Source: an uncultured Planctomycetia bacterium
Lineage (GTDB): Bacteria > Planctomycetota > Phycisphaerae > FEN-1346 > JAACEH01
Direction: 5' to 3'
Assembly: GCA_903929765.1 (NCBI GenBank)
Contig: CAIYVX010000105.1
Span: 1-64,000 of the forward strand
Length of the DNA stretch: 64,000 bases
Shown: positions 1 to 7,524 of the stretch, piece by piece
Position numbering within the stretch: the stretch's first letter is position 1
How the letters are laid out: each line of letters opens with the position of its first letter
Notes under the pieces: model-generated
The model's input: only the letters and a program-made list of their open reading frames with translations
Database searches by the model: none
Told to the model about the DNA's origin: nothing
Translations under genes and position numbers: made by a program

Positions 1-128
1 CGATTATGGAATACATCGAGCATCATAACCAAAACCCGGAAACGTTAGTCTGGACGGCCAAAGCCGAGGACATCCTGGAAAAAGTCCGTCGCGCCAGGGC
101 CGTCCTGAATAAAGCGCAATCTGATTGA
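1..128 (+). CDS. IS630-family transposase, C-terminal tail only
   Basis: Open reading frame entering from the left edge (codons in phase from base 3) and stopping with TGA at 126-128. The visible 41 residues include EYIEHHNQNPETLVWTAKAE followed by a basic helix with KVRRAR. An 'EYI-x2-HN-x-NP...VWTA-x-AE-x-IL-x-KV-x-RA' ending is characteristic of IS630/Tc1-mariner-type transposases. The DDE catalytic core would lie outside the window, so intactness cannot be judged. No terminal inverted repeat is recognisable in the 20 bp between this stop and the next gene's stop codon. The assignment rests on the tail motif alone. Confidence 0.72.
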   Translation, partial: IMEYIEHHNQNPETLVWTAKAEDILEKVRRARAVLNKAQSD

Positions 129-148
129 AGCACTACACTAGTTTGCTA

Positions 149-1468
149 CTACTTCCAACTCTCATCCATCGGAATCACCCCCGCTTTCTTCGCCACACCC
201 CGCGCCGCCGAGCGGCATAAATCGCACTCCGACTCCGGCGACTTGGCCGACTCCATCAGCGCCGCCAACTCCTTAGCCTGTCCGTGGGCCGCAAAAGCCT
301 CGGCCAACATCCGCACCGCCTCCGGCATCAACCTCCCATCCTCTTGCGTCGCTGCCTTCACCGCTTCATCCACATTACCCGCCAGAATGAGCAATCCGAT
401 CAGCGTTTTTCTTCCGCCCAAAGCTTTAAAAATGCCGCCCGATTTGACGCCCAATTCTTGCCACTTTTTCGAATCCTCTTTCCCGGCCTGATCGGCAAGA
501 CCGATGGTCTTTAGTGCCGCGTCAAACTGCCCTGCTTTCACCTGTAAGTTGGCAATGGTCAAGAACGCGCTGGCACTCTGGATATTTCCCCATCCGTTAT
601 GCTCAGGATCGCCAATCGAAGAAGCCTCCTTGAATGACTCTTCAATCGCCCGTTGAAACTCATTCTTCTTTTTAAACTTCAAGTGATGCTCAGCCAAAAC
701 AGCGTAGAGTTGGCTCCGCAAGAAATGATCCTTCAATAATCCGAGCGCCCGCTCCGCAGCTTTAATGTCCCCGGCTTTCACCCTGGCATCGGCTATTTGG
801 GAGAGCTGACTCTCCATCTCCTGTGGCGCGAACTTCGCTTCCTTATCACCCTGAAATACTCGTCCCGCCGCCAACCACTTCGCCGCCTGTTCTTGTAAGT
901 CCTGGATTTTTGGCAACTTCGCCGCCGTGGTCTCCGCCCCCGCCTGGTCGCCCAAGCAAACCTGATTCTCCAGGATGCACACCAAAACTCCGGCCCTCCG
1001 GTCTTCGGAAACCTTATCCAGCAACGACAGCGCCCTGGGTATGTCTTTCTGGTTGGCAAAACTGCAACACAATACCGGCCAAGCCGCCGGATTATTCCGC
1101 ATTTCCGCCTCATAAATCGCCTCATCTGGCTGGCCGTGCCAGGCCAAGGTCGAGACGAAAAATAGCCCTACTTCATTCCGCAGTTCTTTACCAAGTTTGG
1201 CCTCGAAGGCATGTGCCATATCGATCTCGTGGAGTTCGCAACAGTCAAGAACCATATACTCAATCTGCGTCTCTCTCTTCTTGGTGTCCTCAATCTTCGC
1301 CGCCGCCGCTTCCGCCTTCTCCAGCCAAATCCTGACTTCAGACTTCGCCGCTCCGGTTTTCACCGCAGAAGTCGCCGTCTTGGCCGAAATTGCCGAAGAC
1401 TCACCCGCCCAAGCCTGCCCACAAATCATCGTCGCCAGCAAAACTGCGCCCAGGTAAGCAAATTTCAT
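149..1468 (-). CDS. Secreted alpha-helical (TPR-like) repeat protein
   Basis: Encodes about 439 residues with a clear signal peptide (MKFAYLGAVLLATMICGQAWA), then an almost entirely helical, Lys/Glu/Ala-rich chain. The repeated pattern of A-x3-A-G-x2-D-x-A pairs (for example near VKAGDIKAAERAL, VKAGQFDAALKTI, ILAGNVDEAVKAA) is typical of tetratricopeptide-like scaffolds. I chose the ATG at 1468 because AAAGGAGG sits 5 bases upstream; an in-frame ATG at 1525 has a poorer context and would place 19 residues before the signal peptide. C-terminal CDLC and an internal CC pair suggest possible disulfides outside the cytoplasm. No enzymatic motif is seen. It stands alone, with an IS remnant on one side and a repeat cluster on the other. 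A periplasmic binding or adaptor role is only a guess. Confidence 0.75.
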   Translation of the reverse strand: MKFAYLGAVLLATMICGQAWAGESSAISAKTATSAVKTGAAKSEVRIWLEKAEAAAAKIEDTKKRETQIEYMVLDCCELHEIDMAHAFEAKLGKELRNEVGLFFVSTLAWHGQPDEAIYEAEMRNNPAAWPVLCCSFANQKDIPRALSLLDKVSEDRRAGVLVCILENQVCLGDQAGAETTAAKLPKIQDLQEQAAKWLAAGRVFQGDKEAKFAPQEMESQLSQIADARVKAGDIKAAERALGLLKDHFLRSQLYAVLAEHHLKFKKKNEFQRAIEESFKEASSIGDPEHNGWGNIQSASAFLTIANLQVKAGQFDAALKTIGLADQAGKEDSKKWQELGVKSGGIFKALGGRKTLIGLLILAGNVDEAVKAATQEDGRLMPEAVRMLAEAFAAHGQAKELAALMESAKSPESECDLCRSAARGVAKKAGVIPMDESWK

Positions 1469-1542
1469 AGCTCCTCCTTTTCGTGGCAGTTTCATCTCCG
1501 GGTTCAACACGGAAACAGCTTTCATTCCGGGCGTCTTCCTTT

Positions 1543-1738
1543 CATGGTCCGTCTTCGCCGGATCATGCCACCCGGCGGCAAGGGTGATTGGTGGAGAAGC
1601 GAAGATTTCTCTTCTGGCGTCTGGGATTCATGGCGGCAAACAGCGGCCGCCATGCCACCCGGCCCAGGAGCGGGGTTGCGGAAAGAGCACGGTTCTGCAA
1701 GCAGAACCGTGGCACCCGACCCACCGGGACAAGGTGTG
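1543..1738. repeat. Cluster of intergenic palindromic repeats
   Basis: The gap between two genes is filled by at least four short hairpin units: ATGGTCC/GGATCAT followed by GCCACCC; TGGCGGCAAACAGCGGCCGCCA followed by TGCCACCC; GGTTCTGC-AA-GCAGAACC followed by GTGGCACCC; and the GGGACAAGGTGTGGC tail. The same units recur at 2795-3010, 7213-7325, 25803-25939 and 28050-28130. The shared tail (TGCCACCCGGC or GTGGCACCC) marks them as related modules. Confidence 0.8.
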
Positions 1739-1748
1739 GCCCCCGCGA

Positions 1749-4031
1749 TTATAGTCCGGCGGCCTCATCCACGAAATAGCGCGTGGATGTTTTCTTGAAT
1801 TCGCGGGTGGAAAAGAGCAGGTCGAAATCGGCGAGGGCGAGGTCACGGGCAACGTCGGCCACGCGGCGGCGGACTTCTGGTTCGGAGGCGCCGTGGAACA
1901 TGGCGAAGAGGTTGAAGGGCCAGTCGGGCAGCGGCGGGCGGCGGTAGCAGTGGGAAATTTCGGGCAGGGCGGCCAGGCGGCGGCCGATGGCGTCGACGGC
2001 CTCCGGCGCGACGGCGAAGACGGCCATGCCGTTGGCGGTGAAGCCGAGGCGGCGATGTTGCACGGCGGCGCCGAAGCGGCGAATCACGCCGGCGGCGAGC
2101 CAGCGGCGAATCTGATCGAGGACTTTGCTCACCGGCCAGCCCAGTTCGGCGGCGAGGGCGGCAAAGGGTTCACGCACGAGCGGCAGATCGTCCTGGAGGA
2201 GCCGGACCAGGGCCTGCTGCTGGGCGTCGAGGCGGGCGGGTTCGGCTATGTACGCGGGTGGCGCGGCGACGGAGGCGGCGACGCCGCGGCTGAGGTCGAA
2301 GGCGACGCTGATTTTGTAAGTGGTGATCGCCGGGAGGCTGTGGAAGCCGGCTTCGGGGGCTTCGCTCGCCAGTTGTTTGAGGCGGCGCTGGAGCTGCTCG
2401 GCCGAGGGGGCGGTCAGGGTGAACCAGAGGTTGTAGCGATGTTGCCGCTGGTAGTTGTGCGTGACGCCGGGAAGGCGGTTGACGGCCTCGGCGGTTTCGG
2501 CGAGGCGGTCGGGCGGCACGCGGGCGGCGACCAGCGTCGAGACGTAGCCCAACTGCCGCGAGTCAAAGACCGGGCCGAGGCGGCGAATGATTTTTTCTTC
2601 GCGCAGGCGCGAGAGGCGAGAAAGAAGATCCACGACGGGCAGGTTCAACTTTTCGGCCAGAACGTCGAAGGGGCGCTCGGAGACGGGGAGGTCGGTTTGA
2701 ATGGTGGTGAGAAGGGATTTGTCGAGTGGGTCCAACTCTGGGGGCACATTCATATTATTGTCGGAGGTGACTTGGGAGGTTGAGAGCCTCAACCCCTCAC
2801 CCGGCCCTTGCGGGCCACCCTCTCCCGAGGGAGTGGGGTGAAGAAGCGAAGATTCTCCGTCGGGCGTCTGTGGTTCATGGCGGCAAACAGCGGCCGCCAT
2901 GCCACCCGGCCCGGGAGTGTGGTGAAGAAGCGAAGATTCTCCGTCGGGCGTCTGTGGTTCATGGCGGCAAACAGCGGCCGCCATGCCACCCGGCCCGGGA
3001 GTGGGGTGAAGAAGAGGCGTGTAGGTGCAAAAGGGTTCTTCGGCGGCATAGTCGCCGGTGAGGGCGAAGGCCCTGGCGCGGCATCCGCCGCAGACCTGGC
3101 GGAATTCGCAATAGCCGCAGCGTCCGCCGTAGTTGTCGGGGTTGCGGAGTTTGAGGAAGGTTTCCGAGGAGTTCCAGATTTTCTGGAAATCGAAATTCTC
3201 TTGCCGCAAATCGCCGCACTCGACGTCCATGAAGCCGCAGATTTGGATTTTGCCGCGGCTGGAGACGAAGGCGAAACTCTTGCCGCCCATACAGCCCTTG
3301 GGCGAGTGGGCGGCGGTCTGGGCGTGGCCGGCCTGGTGGAGGATGCGCTGGTAGTGGGGGGCGCAGGTGACGCGGATGCGGATGTCGGGGCGGGTCTGCT
3401 GCTGGGCGAACCAGCGGAGGGTTTTTTCGTAATCGGGCGGGGAGATTTCCTGGTCGGAGATGAGCCGGCCGCGCCCGGTGGGGACGAGGAGGAAGGGATT
3501 GAAGACCGACGCGCCGAGCGAGATGGCCAGGTCGAGGATGGCGGGCAACTCGGCGACATTGTGTTGCGTGACGGTGGTGTTGATCTGGAAACCGAGGCCG
3601 GCGCGCTTGGCGGCTTCGAGGCCGCGCAGGGCGGCGGCGAAGGCGCCGGGCACGCCGCGAAAGGCGTCGTGGGCCTCGGCCGTGGCGGCATCGAGAGAGA
3701 TGGAAATATGATTGATGCCGGCGGCGCGGAGGCGGGCGGCGGTCTCGTCATTGAGGAGCAGGCCGCAGGGAGCCATCACGGCGTTGAGGCCCAGGTCGCG
3801 GGCGTGGGCGGCGAGGTCGTAAATGTCAGATCGCAGCATCGGTTCGCCGCCGGTCAGGATGATCGTGGGCTTGGCGAAGGCGGCGATGTTCTCCAGCAGG
3901 CGGAAGCCCTCGGCGGTGGAAAGTTCGTCGCGGTCCGGTTCGGGATTGGCGGCGGCGCGGCAATGCTTGCAGGCCAGGGGGCAGGCGCGGGTGGTTTCCC
4001 AGGCGATCAGTTTGGGGAGGAAATCATTCAT
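1749..4031 (-). CDS. Fusion: radical SAM haem synthase/decarboxylase (AhbC/AhbD type) plus two siroheme-decarboxylase (AhbA/AhbB, AsnC-like) domains
   Basis: 760-residue predicted multidomain protein of the siroheme-dependent haem pathway. Residues 1-340 are a radical SAM/SPASM protein: C17-x3-C21-x2-C24 after WETTRA, GGEP at 61-64, and a C-terminal Cys set (C305, C308, C314, C317, C335) in the CGYCEF...CGGCRARAFA arrangement typical of AhbC/AhbD. Residues about 433-590 and 610-760 are two Lrp/AsnC-like siroheme decarboxylase domains, each with a winged-helix start (LDPLDKSLL, LDAQQQALV) and the IIRRLGPVFDSRQLGY / VIRRFGAAVQHRRLGF signature. Known AhbA/AhbB pairs decarboxylate siroheme, and AhbC/AhbD finish haem b. 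Residues 340-425 are low-complexity and translated from palindromic repeats. An internal ATG near residue 427 has no good ribosome binding site, which favours one polypeptide. It sits 23 bp after the EIIA gene, probably in one operon. AhbC and AhbD cannot be told apart by eye. Confidence 0.85.
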   Translation of the reverse strand: MNDFLPKLIAWETTRACPLACKHCRAAANPEPDRDELSTAEGFRLLENIAAFAKPTIILTGGEPMLRSDIYDLAAHARDLGLNAVMAPCGLLLNDETAARLRAAGINHISISLDAATAEAHDAFRGVPGAFAAALRGLEAAKRAGLGFQINTTVTQHNVAELPAILDLAISLGASVFNPFLLVPTGRGRLISDQEISPPDYEKTLRWFAQQQTRPDIRIRVTCAPHYQRILHQAGHAQTAAHSPKGCMGGKSFAFVSSRGKIQICGFMDVECGDLRQENFDFQKIWNSSETFLKLRNPDNYGGRCGYCEFRQVCGGCRARAFALTGDYAAEEPFCTYTPLLHPTPGPGGMAAAVCRHEPQTPDGESSLLHHTPGPGGMAAAVCRHEPQTPDGESSLLHPTPSGEGGPQGPGEGLRLSTSQVTSDNNMNVPPELDPLDKSLLTTIQTDLPVSERPFDVLAEKLNLPVVDLLSRLSRLREEKIIRRLGPVFDSRQLGYVSTLVAARVPPDRLAETAEAVNRLPGVTHNYQRQHRYNLWFTLTAPSAEQLQRRLKQLASEAPEAGFHSLPAITTYKISVAFDLSRGVAASVAAPPAYIAEPARLDAQQQALVRLLQDDLPLVREPFAALAAELGWPVSKVLDQIRRWLAAGVIRRFGAAVQHRRLGFTANGMAVFAVAPEAVDAIGRRLAALPEISHCYRRPPLPDWPFNLFAMFHGASEPEVRRRVADVARDLALADFDLLFSTREFKKTSTRYFVDEAAGL
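2795..3010. repeat. In-frame palindromic repeats forming a protein linker; 84-bp tandem duplication
   Basis: Inside the haem fusion gene lie one CCCTCACCCGG...CTCTCCC hairpin unit (2790-2838) and then two consecutive 84-bp copies (2837-2920, 2921-3004), each containing TGGCGGCAAACAGCGGCCGCCA and a GGTGAAGAAGCGAAGATTCT segment. The 84-bp period is exactly 28 codons, so the frame is kept, and the peptide PGPGGMAAAVCRHEPQTPDG appears twice. A diverged third copy lies outside the gene at about 1588-1665. Confidence 0.9.
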
Positions 4032-4054
4032 GTGGCTTCAACGTTGATAACTTG

Positions 4055-4507
4055 CTATTCCTGGGCGGCGATCACGGCGAGCAGGTCGGCGGGGGATGGG
4101 GCGGCGATCAGTTTTTCCTGGAAGCCGGGGACCTGGAGGAGGCGGGAGATTTCGGCCAGGGCGCGGATGTGGGGGCCGGGATCGTTGATCTTGGCCAGGA
4201 GGAGAAAGACGACTTGGACGGGCTGATGGTCGACGGCGTCGAAATCGAGCCCCGAGCGCGAAATTCCCAGAGCCGCGGTCAGGGCGGTGACGCTGGCGTG
4301 CTTGGCGTGGGGCACGGCGACGCCGTGGCCGATGCCGGTGGTCTGCAGGGCCTCGCGTTTGAGGACCGCTTCGAGTGCTCCGGCGCGGTCGGTCAGCCGG
4401 CCGGCCAGGACCAGGAGGTCAAGTAGTTCCTCGATGGCCGCCGGCTTGCTCTGGGCCGCCAAATCGATCTTGATGGTCGTGCTGTCCAAGAGTTCGCAAA
4501 GTTTCAT
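4055..4507 (-). CDS. ptsN: PTS EIIA domain protein (PtsN / fructose-type)
   Basis: A 150-residue stand-alone EIIA domain. These proteins accept phosphate from HPr/NPr on a histidine and, in the Ntr branch, act as regulators rather than sugar transporters. The motif GIGHGVAVPHAKH carries the expected active-site His (the PHAK histidine), and the length matches PtsN. I start at ATG 4507 because GAGGAG lies about 9 bases upstream; a longer reading to 4591 runs through the promoter-like region. The gene is followed after 23 bp by the haem biosynthesis fusion on the same strand, so they are probably co-transcribed. No EIIB, EIIC, HPr or rpoN gene is in the window, so its phosphoryl partner is unknown. 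Confidence 0.85.
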   Translation of the reverse strand: MKLCELLDSTTIKIDLAAQSKPAAIEELLDLLVLAGRLTDRAGALEAVLKREALQTTGIGHGVAVPHAKHASVTALTAALGISRSGLDFDAVDHQPVQVVFLLLAKINDPGPHIRALAEISRLLQVPGFQEKLIAAPSPADLLAVIAAQE

Positions 4508-4534
4508 ACCGTCCGGCTCTCCTCGAATGTCTCC

Positions 4535-4562
4535 ATTGTATAAATCGCGGGTTGAAATACAA
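4535..4562 (-). promoter_or_regulatory. Candidate sigma-70-type promoter for ptsN-haem fusion
   Basis: On the minus strand TTGTAT (4562-4557) and TACAAT (4540-4535) are separated by 16 bp, 28 bp before the EIIA start codon. The -10 is strong and the -35 weak. It is predicted by eye only. Confidence 0.45.
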
Positions 4563-4618
4563 GCCGCGGCGTGAAAGTCCGGCGGGGGCATTAACTATTT
4601 GAGGAAACAGCCGAAGAC

Positions 4619-4661
4619 CAGGGGCAAGATGCCCCTGGCACTCACGGGCGAGACGCCCGTG
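4619..4661. repeat. Pair of GGGGCA-AGA-TGCCCC / CACGGGCG-AGA-CGCCCGTG hairpins
   Basis: Two adjacent palindromes with 3-nt AGA loops are separated by GCACT and followed by CCACGGTAC. This double-hairpin module recurs at 21231-21345, 23052-23104, 29719-29748 and, in coding sequence, 49831-49880. Confidence 0.85.
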
Positions 4662-4692
4662 CCACGGTACAACCGAAAGTCCGGCGGTTTTG

Positions 4693-4721
4693 TTGACCGG
4701 CTTCGCCGCGGGCGATATACT
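4693..4721 (+). promoter_or_regulatory. Sigma-70-type promoter
   Basis: TTGACC (4693-4698), 17-bp spacer, TATACT (4716-4721): 5/6 matches at both hexamers and ideal spacing. It lies 56 bp upstream of the ATG at 4778. The same TTGACC-17-TATACT combination precedes the lipoprotein gene at 26062. Confidence 0.75.
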
Positions 4722-4777
4722 GTCGGCACTGGCTGCGCGGTGCGCGGCGAGACATTTTATCAGGGGAACTCCGGCTT

Positions 4778-7069
4778 ATGGCGTCGCGGCTGATGATTCT
4801 TCTGGCGGGCCTGGCGCTGGTGCTGTCGCCGGCGGCGGCGCAGGCCCAACCGCACCCTATCGGCGAAGTACAGGCCCGGGCCAGGCTCGAAAAGCTCCTG
4901 CCCGAGGTCTTCGAGAAGGCTCAAACCTATCTGCTGGCCCAGCAGCGGCGCGACGGCTCCTTCGCCGGCGACCCATTCGGCAACGCCTTCGTGACGCTCT
5001 CGCTGCTGGAGACGGGCCTGTCCGCAAAAAATCCGGCGTTGCAGCGGGCCGTCGATTATTTGCTAAAAGTACGCAACAATGAAACCACCTTCCTGGCCCT
5101 GCGTCTGGAAGTACTGGTCCGGGTCCGAGCCCAAATGGCCGCCTCGGCCCGCGGGCCGCTCGACGAGCGGATCAGCGCCGACCTGAAGGATCTCCTGGAG
5201 GCCCAGATGGCCAACGGGGCCTTCCGGTCGTCTCCGACCTCCAACTCCCAGCCGAATCCGCCGTGCGAACTGACCTTCGAGGCCTTCAAGGCCCTGCGGT
5301 TCTGCACCGACCAGGGTTTTAAAGTTCCCGAGGCGGCGCTCAAGAAAACCGTGGCCATGTACGTCGCCTTCCAGAACTCCAACGGCGGCTGGAGCAACAG
5401 CACCAAGGGCAAGGACCTCGATGGTTCCGACGGCTACCTGACGCTGCGGGCGGCGGCCGGCCTGGCGGCCTTCGGCCAGGATCAGTCCTGCCGCGAGGGC
5501 GGGGCCAAGAGCGACCAGGCCATCGCCGAGGCGGCACGCGAGTCTGCTAAATATCTTCGTGAAAACACGTGGGGCTGGTGCCGCTGGGCGGCCAAAGGGA
5601 ACGATCCGCGAGATTTCTGGTTCTACCGGCAGGTCTCGCTGGTCGGCGGCTTTCTCCACGCCATGCCCTTGACCCGCTTCGACGAGGGGGGCGTCGTCGA
5701 GGACTTCTGTCTGCCGCTGGTGGCCCGCCAGGGACCGGAAAAAGACGGCCACTGGAATGGCCCGGTCGAAACCGCTTTCGCCCTCCACCCGCTGGCCTAT
5801 GAAGCCCGGCCCATATTGATTTGCGAACTGGTCGAGACCGAGGCGCCGCTGGTGGGCAACCGCGGCCTGCTGGCGGCCACGGAACGCCTGTCGCTGGCCG
5901 AGCGGCCCGTCGCGGTCCGCTATGACCGGGGCCGGATCGGAGCGGATTATCCGCTGTGGGAAAAAACGCCGCTGGCGTTCCTCGACGCGACCGACAAGTT
6001 CAAGCTCGCCGACGACGAAAAGAAAAATCTCCGCGATTACGTAACCGGCGGCGGCACGCTAGTGGTGCAGATTCATTGCGGCAAAAAGGAGGCCTTCGAG
6101 GCCGTCACCCGCGAACTCCAGAGCCTCTGGCCGGCCCTGGCCGTTCAACCGCTACGGCCCAACCACCCGGTCTGGACCGCCGACGGTCTGGTCTCAACCA
6201 GTTCGCGGCCTGGGGTCCTGGGCCTGGACGACGGCGTGCGGACCTTCGGCTTTATTTTTCAGAAAAACCTGATCGGCGATTTCGCCGGCGGGGGCGAGCC
6301 GACCTCGTTGCAACTGTTCCGCAGCGTCACCGCCTACGCGCTGGAAGGCGATTGGAATTTCAAGCCGCTGGAACCCCCTGCCCCGGCCGCTGTCGCCACG
6401 TCCGCCGCACCAGCCACGCCCGCCGCAGCCGCTGCGCCACGGCCCGGCGAAGCCCGGACGGTGGCCGTGGCCCAGATCGTCCCGTCCGCCAGCGCCCCGC
6501 CGCCGGGCTACAACGGTTTTTCCCCAGCCGCCGAACCCGTCACCAGAGCGGCGCCGAAGTTCAAGCTCCTCGGTCCCAAGCCGCTGGTGGCCACGGACGA
6601 GCACCTGGCCGTGTGCGACCTGGCCTGGCTGTCGGTCACGACGAGCAGCACCCTGGGCGAGGCCGAACTGGCCGCCCTGAAAAAATATGTCGCGGGAGGC
6701 GGGTTCCTGGTCCTGGAGGCCCGTCTCGGCGACGAAGCGAACGACAAATCGGCGAGAACAATGGCCGAAGCCCTCGGCCTCCAGATCGAACCGGCCAAAG
6801 GCTCGGCCCTGGCGACCGGCGAATTCGGCGGCGAGGCACGAGGTTACGACGTCTCGAAAACCTCGCCGCGAAAGGGCGGCAAGCTCTCCGCCGCGACCGA
6901 AACCGACCTGCGGCTGCTGACGCTGGGGGGCAAGACGGTGGGGGTTTACTCGCCGCTGGATCTGAACATTTCGGCCAGCGGCATCCGCTGCTGGGGCCTG
7001 CACGGATACTCGGCGAGGGAGGCGCGGGAGATTCTGGCTAATATTCTTATCTCGCGCACGGTCAAATAG
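4778..7069 (+). CDS. Secreted squalene-cyclase-fold (alpha/alpha toroid) protein with DUF4159-like domains
   Basis: 763 residues. A signal peptide ends around AAAQA (residues 1-23). Residues about 35-370 have the toroid repeat signature seen in prenyltransferase/squalene-oxidase repeat proteins: LLAQQRRDGSFAGDPFGNAF, YVAFQNSNGGWSNSTKG, GSDGYLTLRAAAGLAAFGQD. The DXDD-type cyclase acid motif is not evident, so cyclase activity is unlikely. Residues about 390-525 and 600-763 look like two copies of a GATase/DUF4159-like fold (repeated YVTGGGTLVVQIHC and YVAGGGFLVLEARLGDEAND), separated by a Pro/Ala-rich linker. Such toroid-DUF4159 proteins are common, uncharacterised planctomycete secreted proteins. 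The ATG at 4778 follows AGGGGAAC, and a strong promoter stands 56 bp upstream. It is probably monocistronic. Confidence 0.75.
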   Translation: MASRLMILLAGLALVLSPAAAQAQPHPIGEVQARARLEKLLPEVFEKAQTYLLAQQRRDGSFAGDPFGNAFVTLSLLETGLSAKNPALQRAVDYLLKVRNNETTFLALRLEVLVRVRAQMAASARGPLDERISADLKDLLEAQMANGAFRSSPTSNSQPNPPCELTFEAFKALRFCTDQGFKVPEAALKKTVAMYVAFQNSNGGWSNSTKGKDLDGSDGYLTLRAAAGLAAFGQDQSCREGGAKSDQAIAEAARESAKYLRENTWGWCRWAAKGNDPRDFWFYRQVSLVGGFLHAMPLTRFDEGGVVEDFCLPLVARQGPEKDGHWNGPVETAFALHPLAYEARPILICELVETEAPLVGNRGLLAATERLSLAERPVAVRYDRGRIGADYPLWEKTPLAFLDATDKFKLADDEKKNLRDYVTGGGTLVVQIHCGKKEAFEAVTRELQSLWPALAVQPLRPNHPVWTADGLVSTSSRPGVLGLDDGVRTFGFIFQKNLIGDFAGGGEPTSLQLFRSVTAYALEGDWNFKPLEPPAPAAVATSAAPATPAAAAAPRPGEARTVAVAQIVPSASAPPPGYNGFSPAAEPVTRAAPKFKLLGPKPLVATDEHLAVCDLAWLSVTTSSTLGEAELAALKKYVAGGGFLVLEARLGDEANDKSARTMAEALGLQIEPAKGSALATGEFGGEARGYDVSKTSPRKGGKLSAATETDLRLLTLGGKTVGVYSPLDLNISASGIRCWGLHGYSAREAREILANILISRTVK

Positions 7070-7110
7070 AAACGGAAACGGCGAACCGCAGAATAACGAA
7101 TATCGAATAT

Positions 7111-7144
7111 CGAAGTCAGATTCCTGATTGGGAGTCTGACTTCG
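7111..7144. repeat. Inverted repeat downstream of the toroid gene
   Basis: CGAAGTCAGA (7111-7120) pairs with TCTGACTTCG (7135-7144) around a 14-nt loop, 42 bp after the stop codon. It may fold in the message 3' end. There is no immediate T tract, so it is not a convincing intrinsic terminator. Confidence 0.6.
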
Positions 7145-7212
7145 AGATTGTGCGGTTCGGTGTTCAATTTTCGCTATTCGCCGTTTTGCGTTTTTTCTCC
7201 CGATAATTCCCG

Positions 7213-7378
7213 ACGTGGGTGGCATGGTCCGGCGCAGACGGGCCATGAATAATTACCTCATGAGCGCCAATTCTTCATGGCCTGACTTCGTCAGACCATG
7301 CCACCCGGCGGCAAGGGTGACTGGTGAAGAAGAAGAAGAAGAAGAAGAAGAAGAAGCATCCCCCAGCAGTGCTGGGGG
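7213..7378. repeat. Intergenic palindrome cluster with a (GAA)10 microsatellite
   Basis: The stretch holds GGTGGCATGGTCC/GGGCCATG, ATGGCCTGAC-TTC-GTCAGACCAT followed by GCCACCCGGCGGCAAGGG, then (GAA)10 at 7326-7355, then CCCCCAGC-AGT-GCTGGGGG at 7360-7378. No gene is seen here. The GAA run begins exactly where sister copies of the repeat read GGTGAAGAAGCGAAG, so it probably arose by slippage in that module. Confidence 0.8.
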
Positions 7379-7400
7379 CTTCAAAAGAAACAACAACAGC

Positions 7401-7438
7401 GCAAAAAACAACGGGAGACCGTTGGTGCGGTCTCCCGT
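7401..7438 (-). terminator. Intrinsic terminator of the downstream flagellin gene
   Basis: Reading leftwards, an 11-bp perfect stem (ACGGGAGACCG with CGGTCTCCCGT, loop of 6) is followed by GTTGTTTTTTGC. It begins 87 bp after the flagellin stop codon, which places the end of the flagellin transcript here. Confidence 0.85.
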
Positions 7439-7524
7439 CGGCGAATGGTATTCGCTAGCCCCGGAGCGTCTGCGGCTGGCCCGTCGTGCGGGAGCCTGAA
7501 CGGTCCGGAACCTTTAAGCCGTTA

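Noticed and set aside
2837..3004. CRISPR-like tandem repeats
   Set aside because: Only two 84-bp identical units with no spacers; they are in frame in a gene and no cas genes are present.
1893..4226. Long plus-strand reading frames opposite the haem fusion, flagellin and flagellar genes
   Set aside because: Their composition (Gly/Ala/Arg-rich, no domain) is that of antisense shadows in GC-rich DNA; the minus-strand proteins have clear family motifs.
4778..7069. Squalene-hopene cyclase
   Set aside because: The toroid repeats are present, but the catalytic DXDD motif is not evident and the C-terminal half is DUF4159-like; the protein is secreted.
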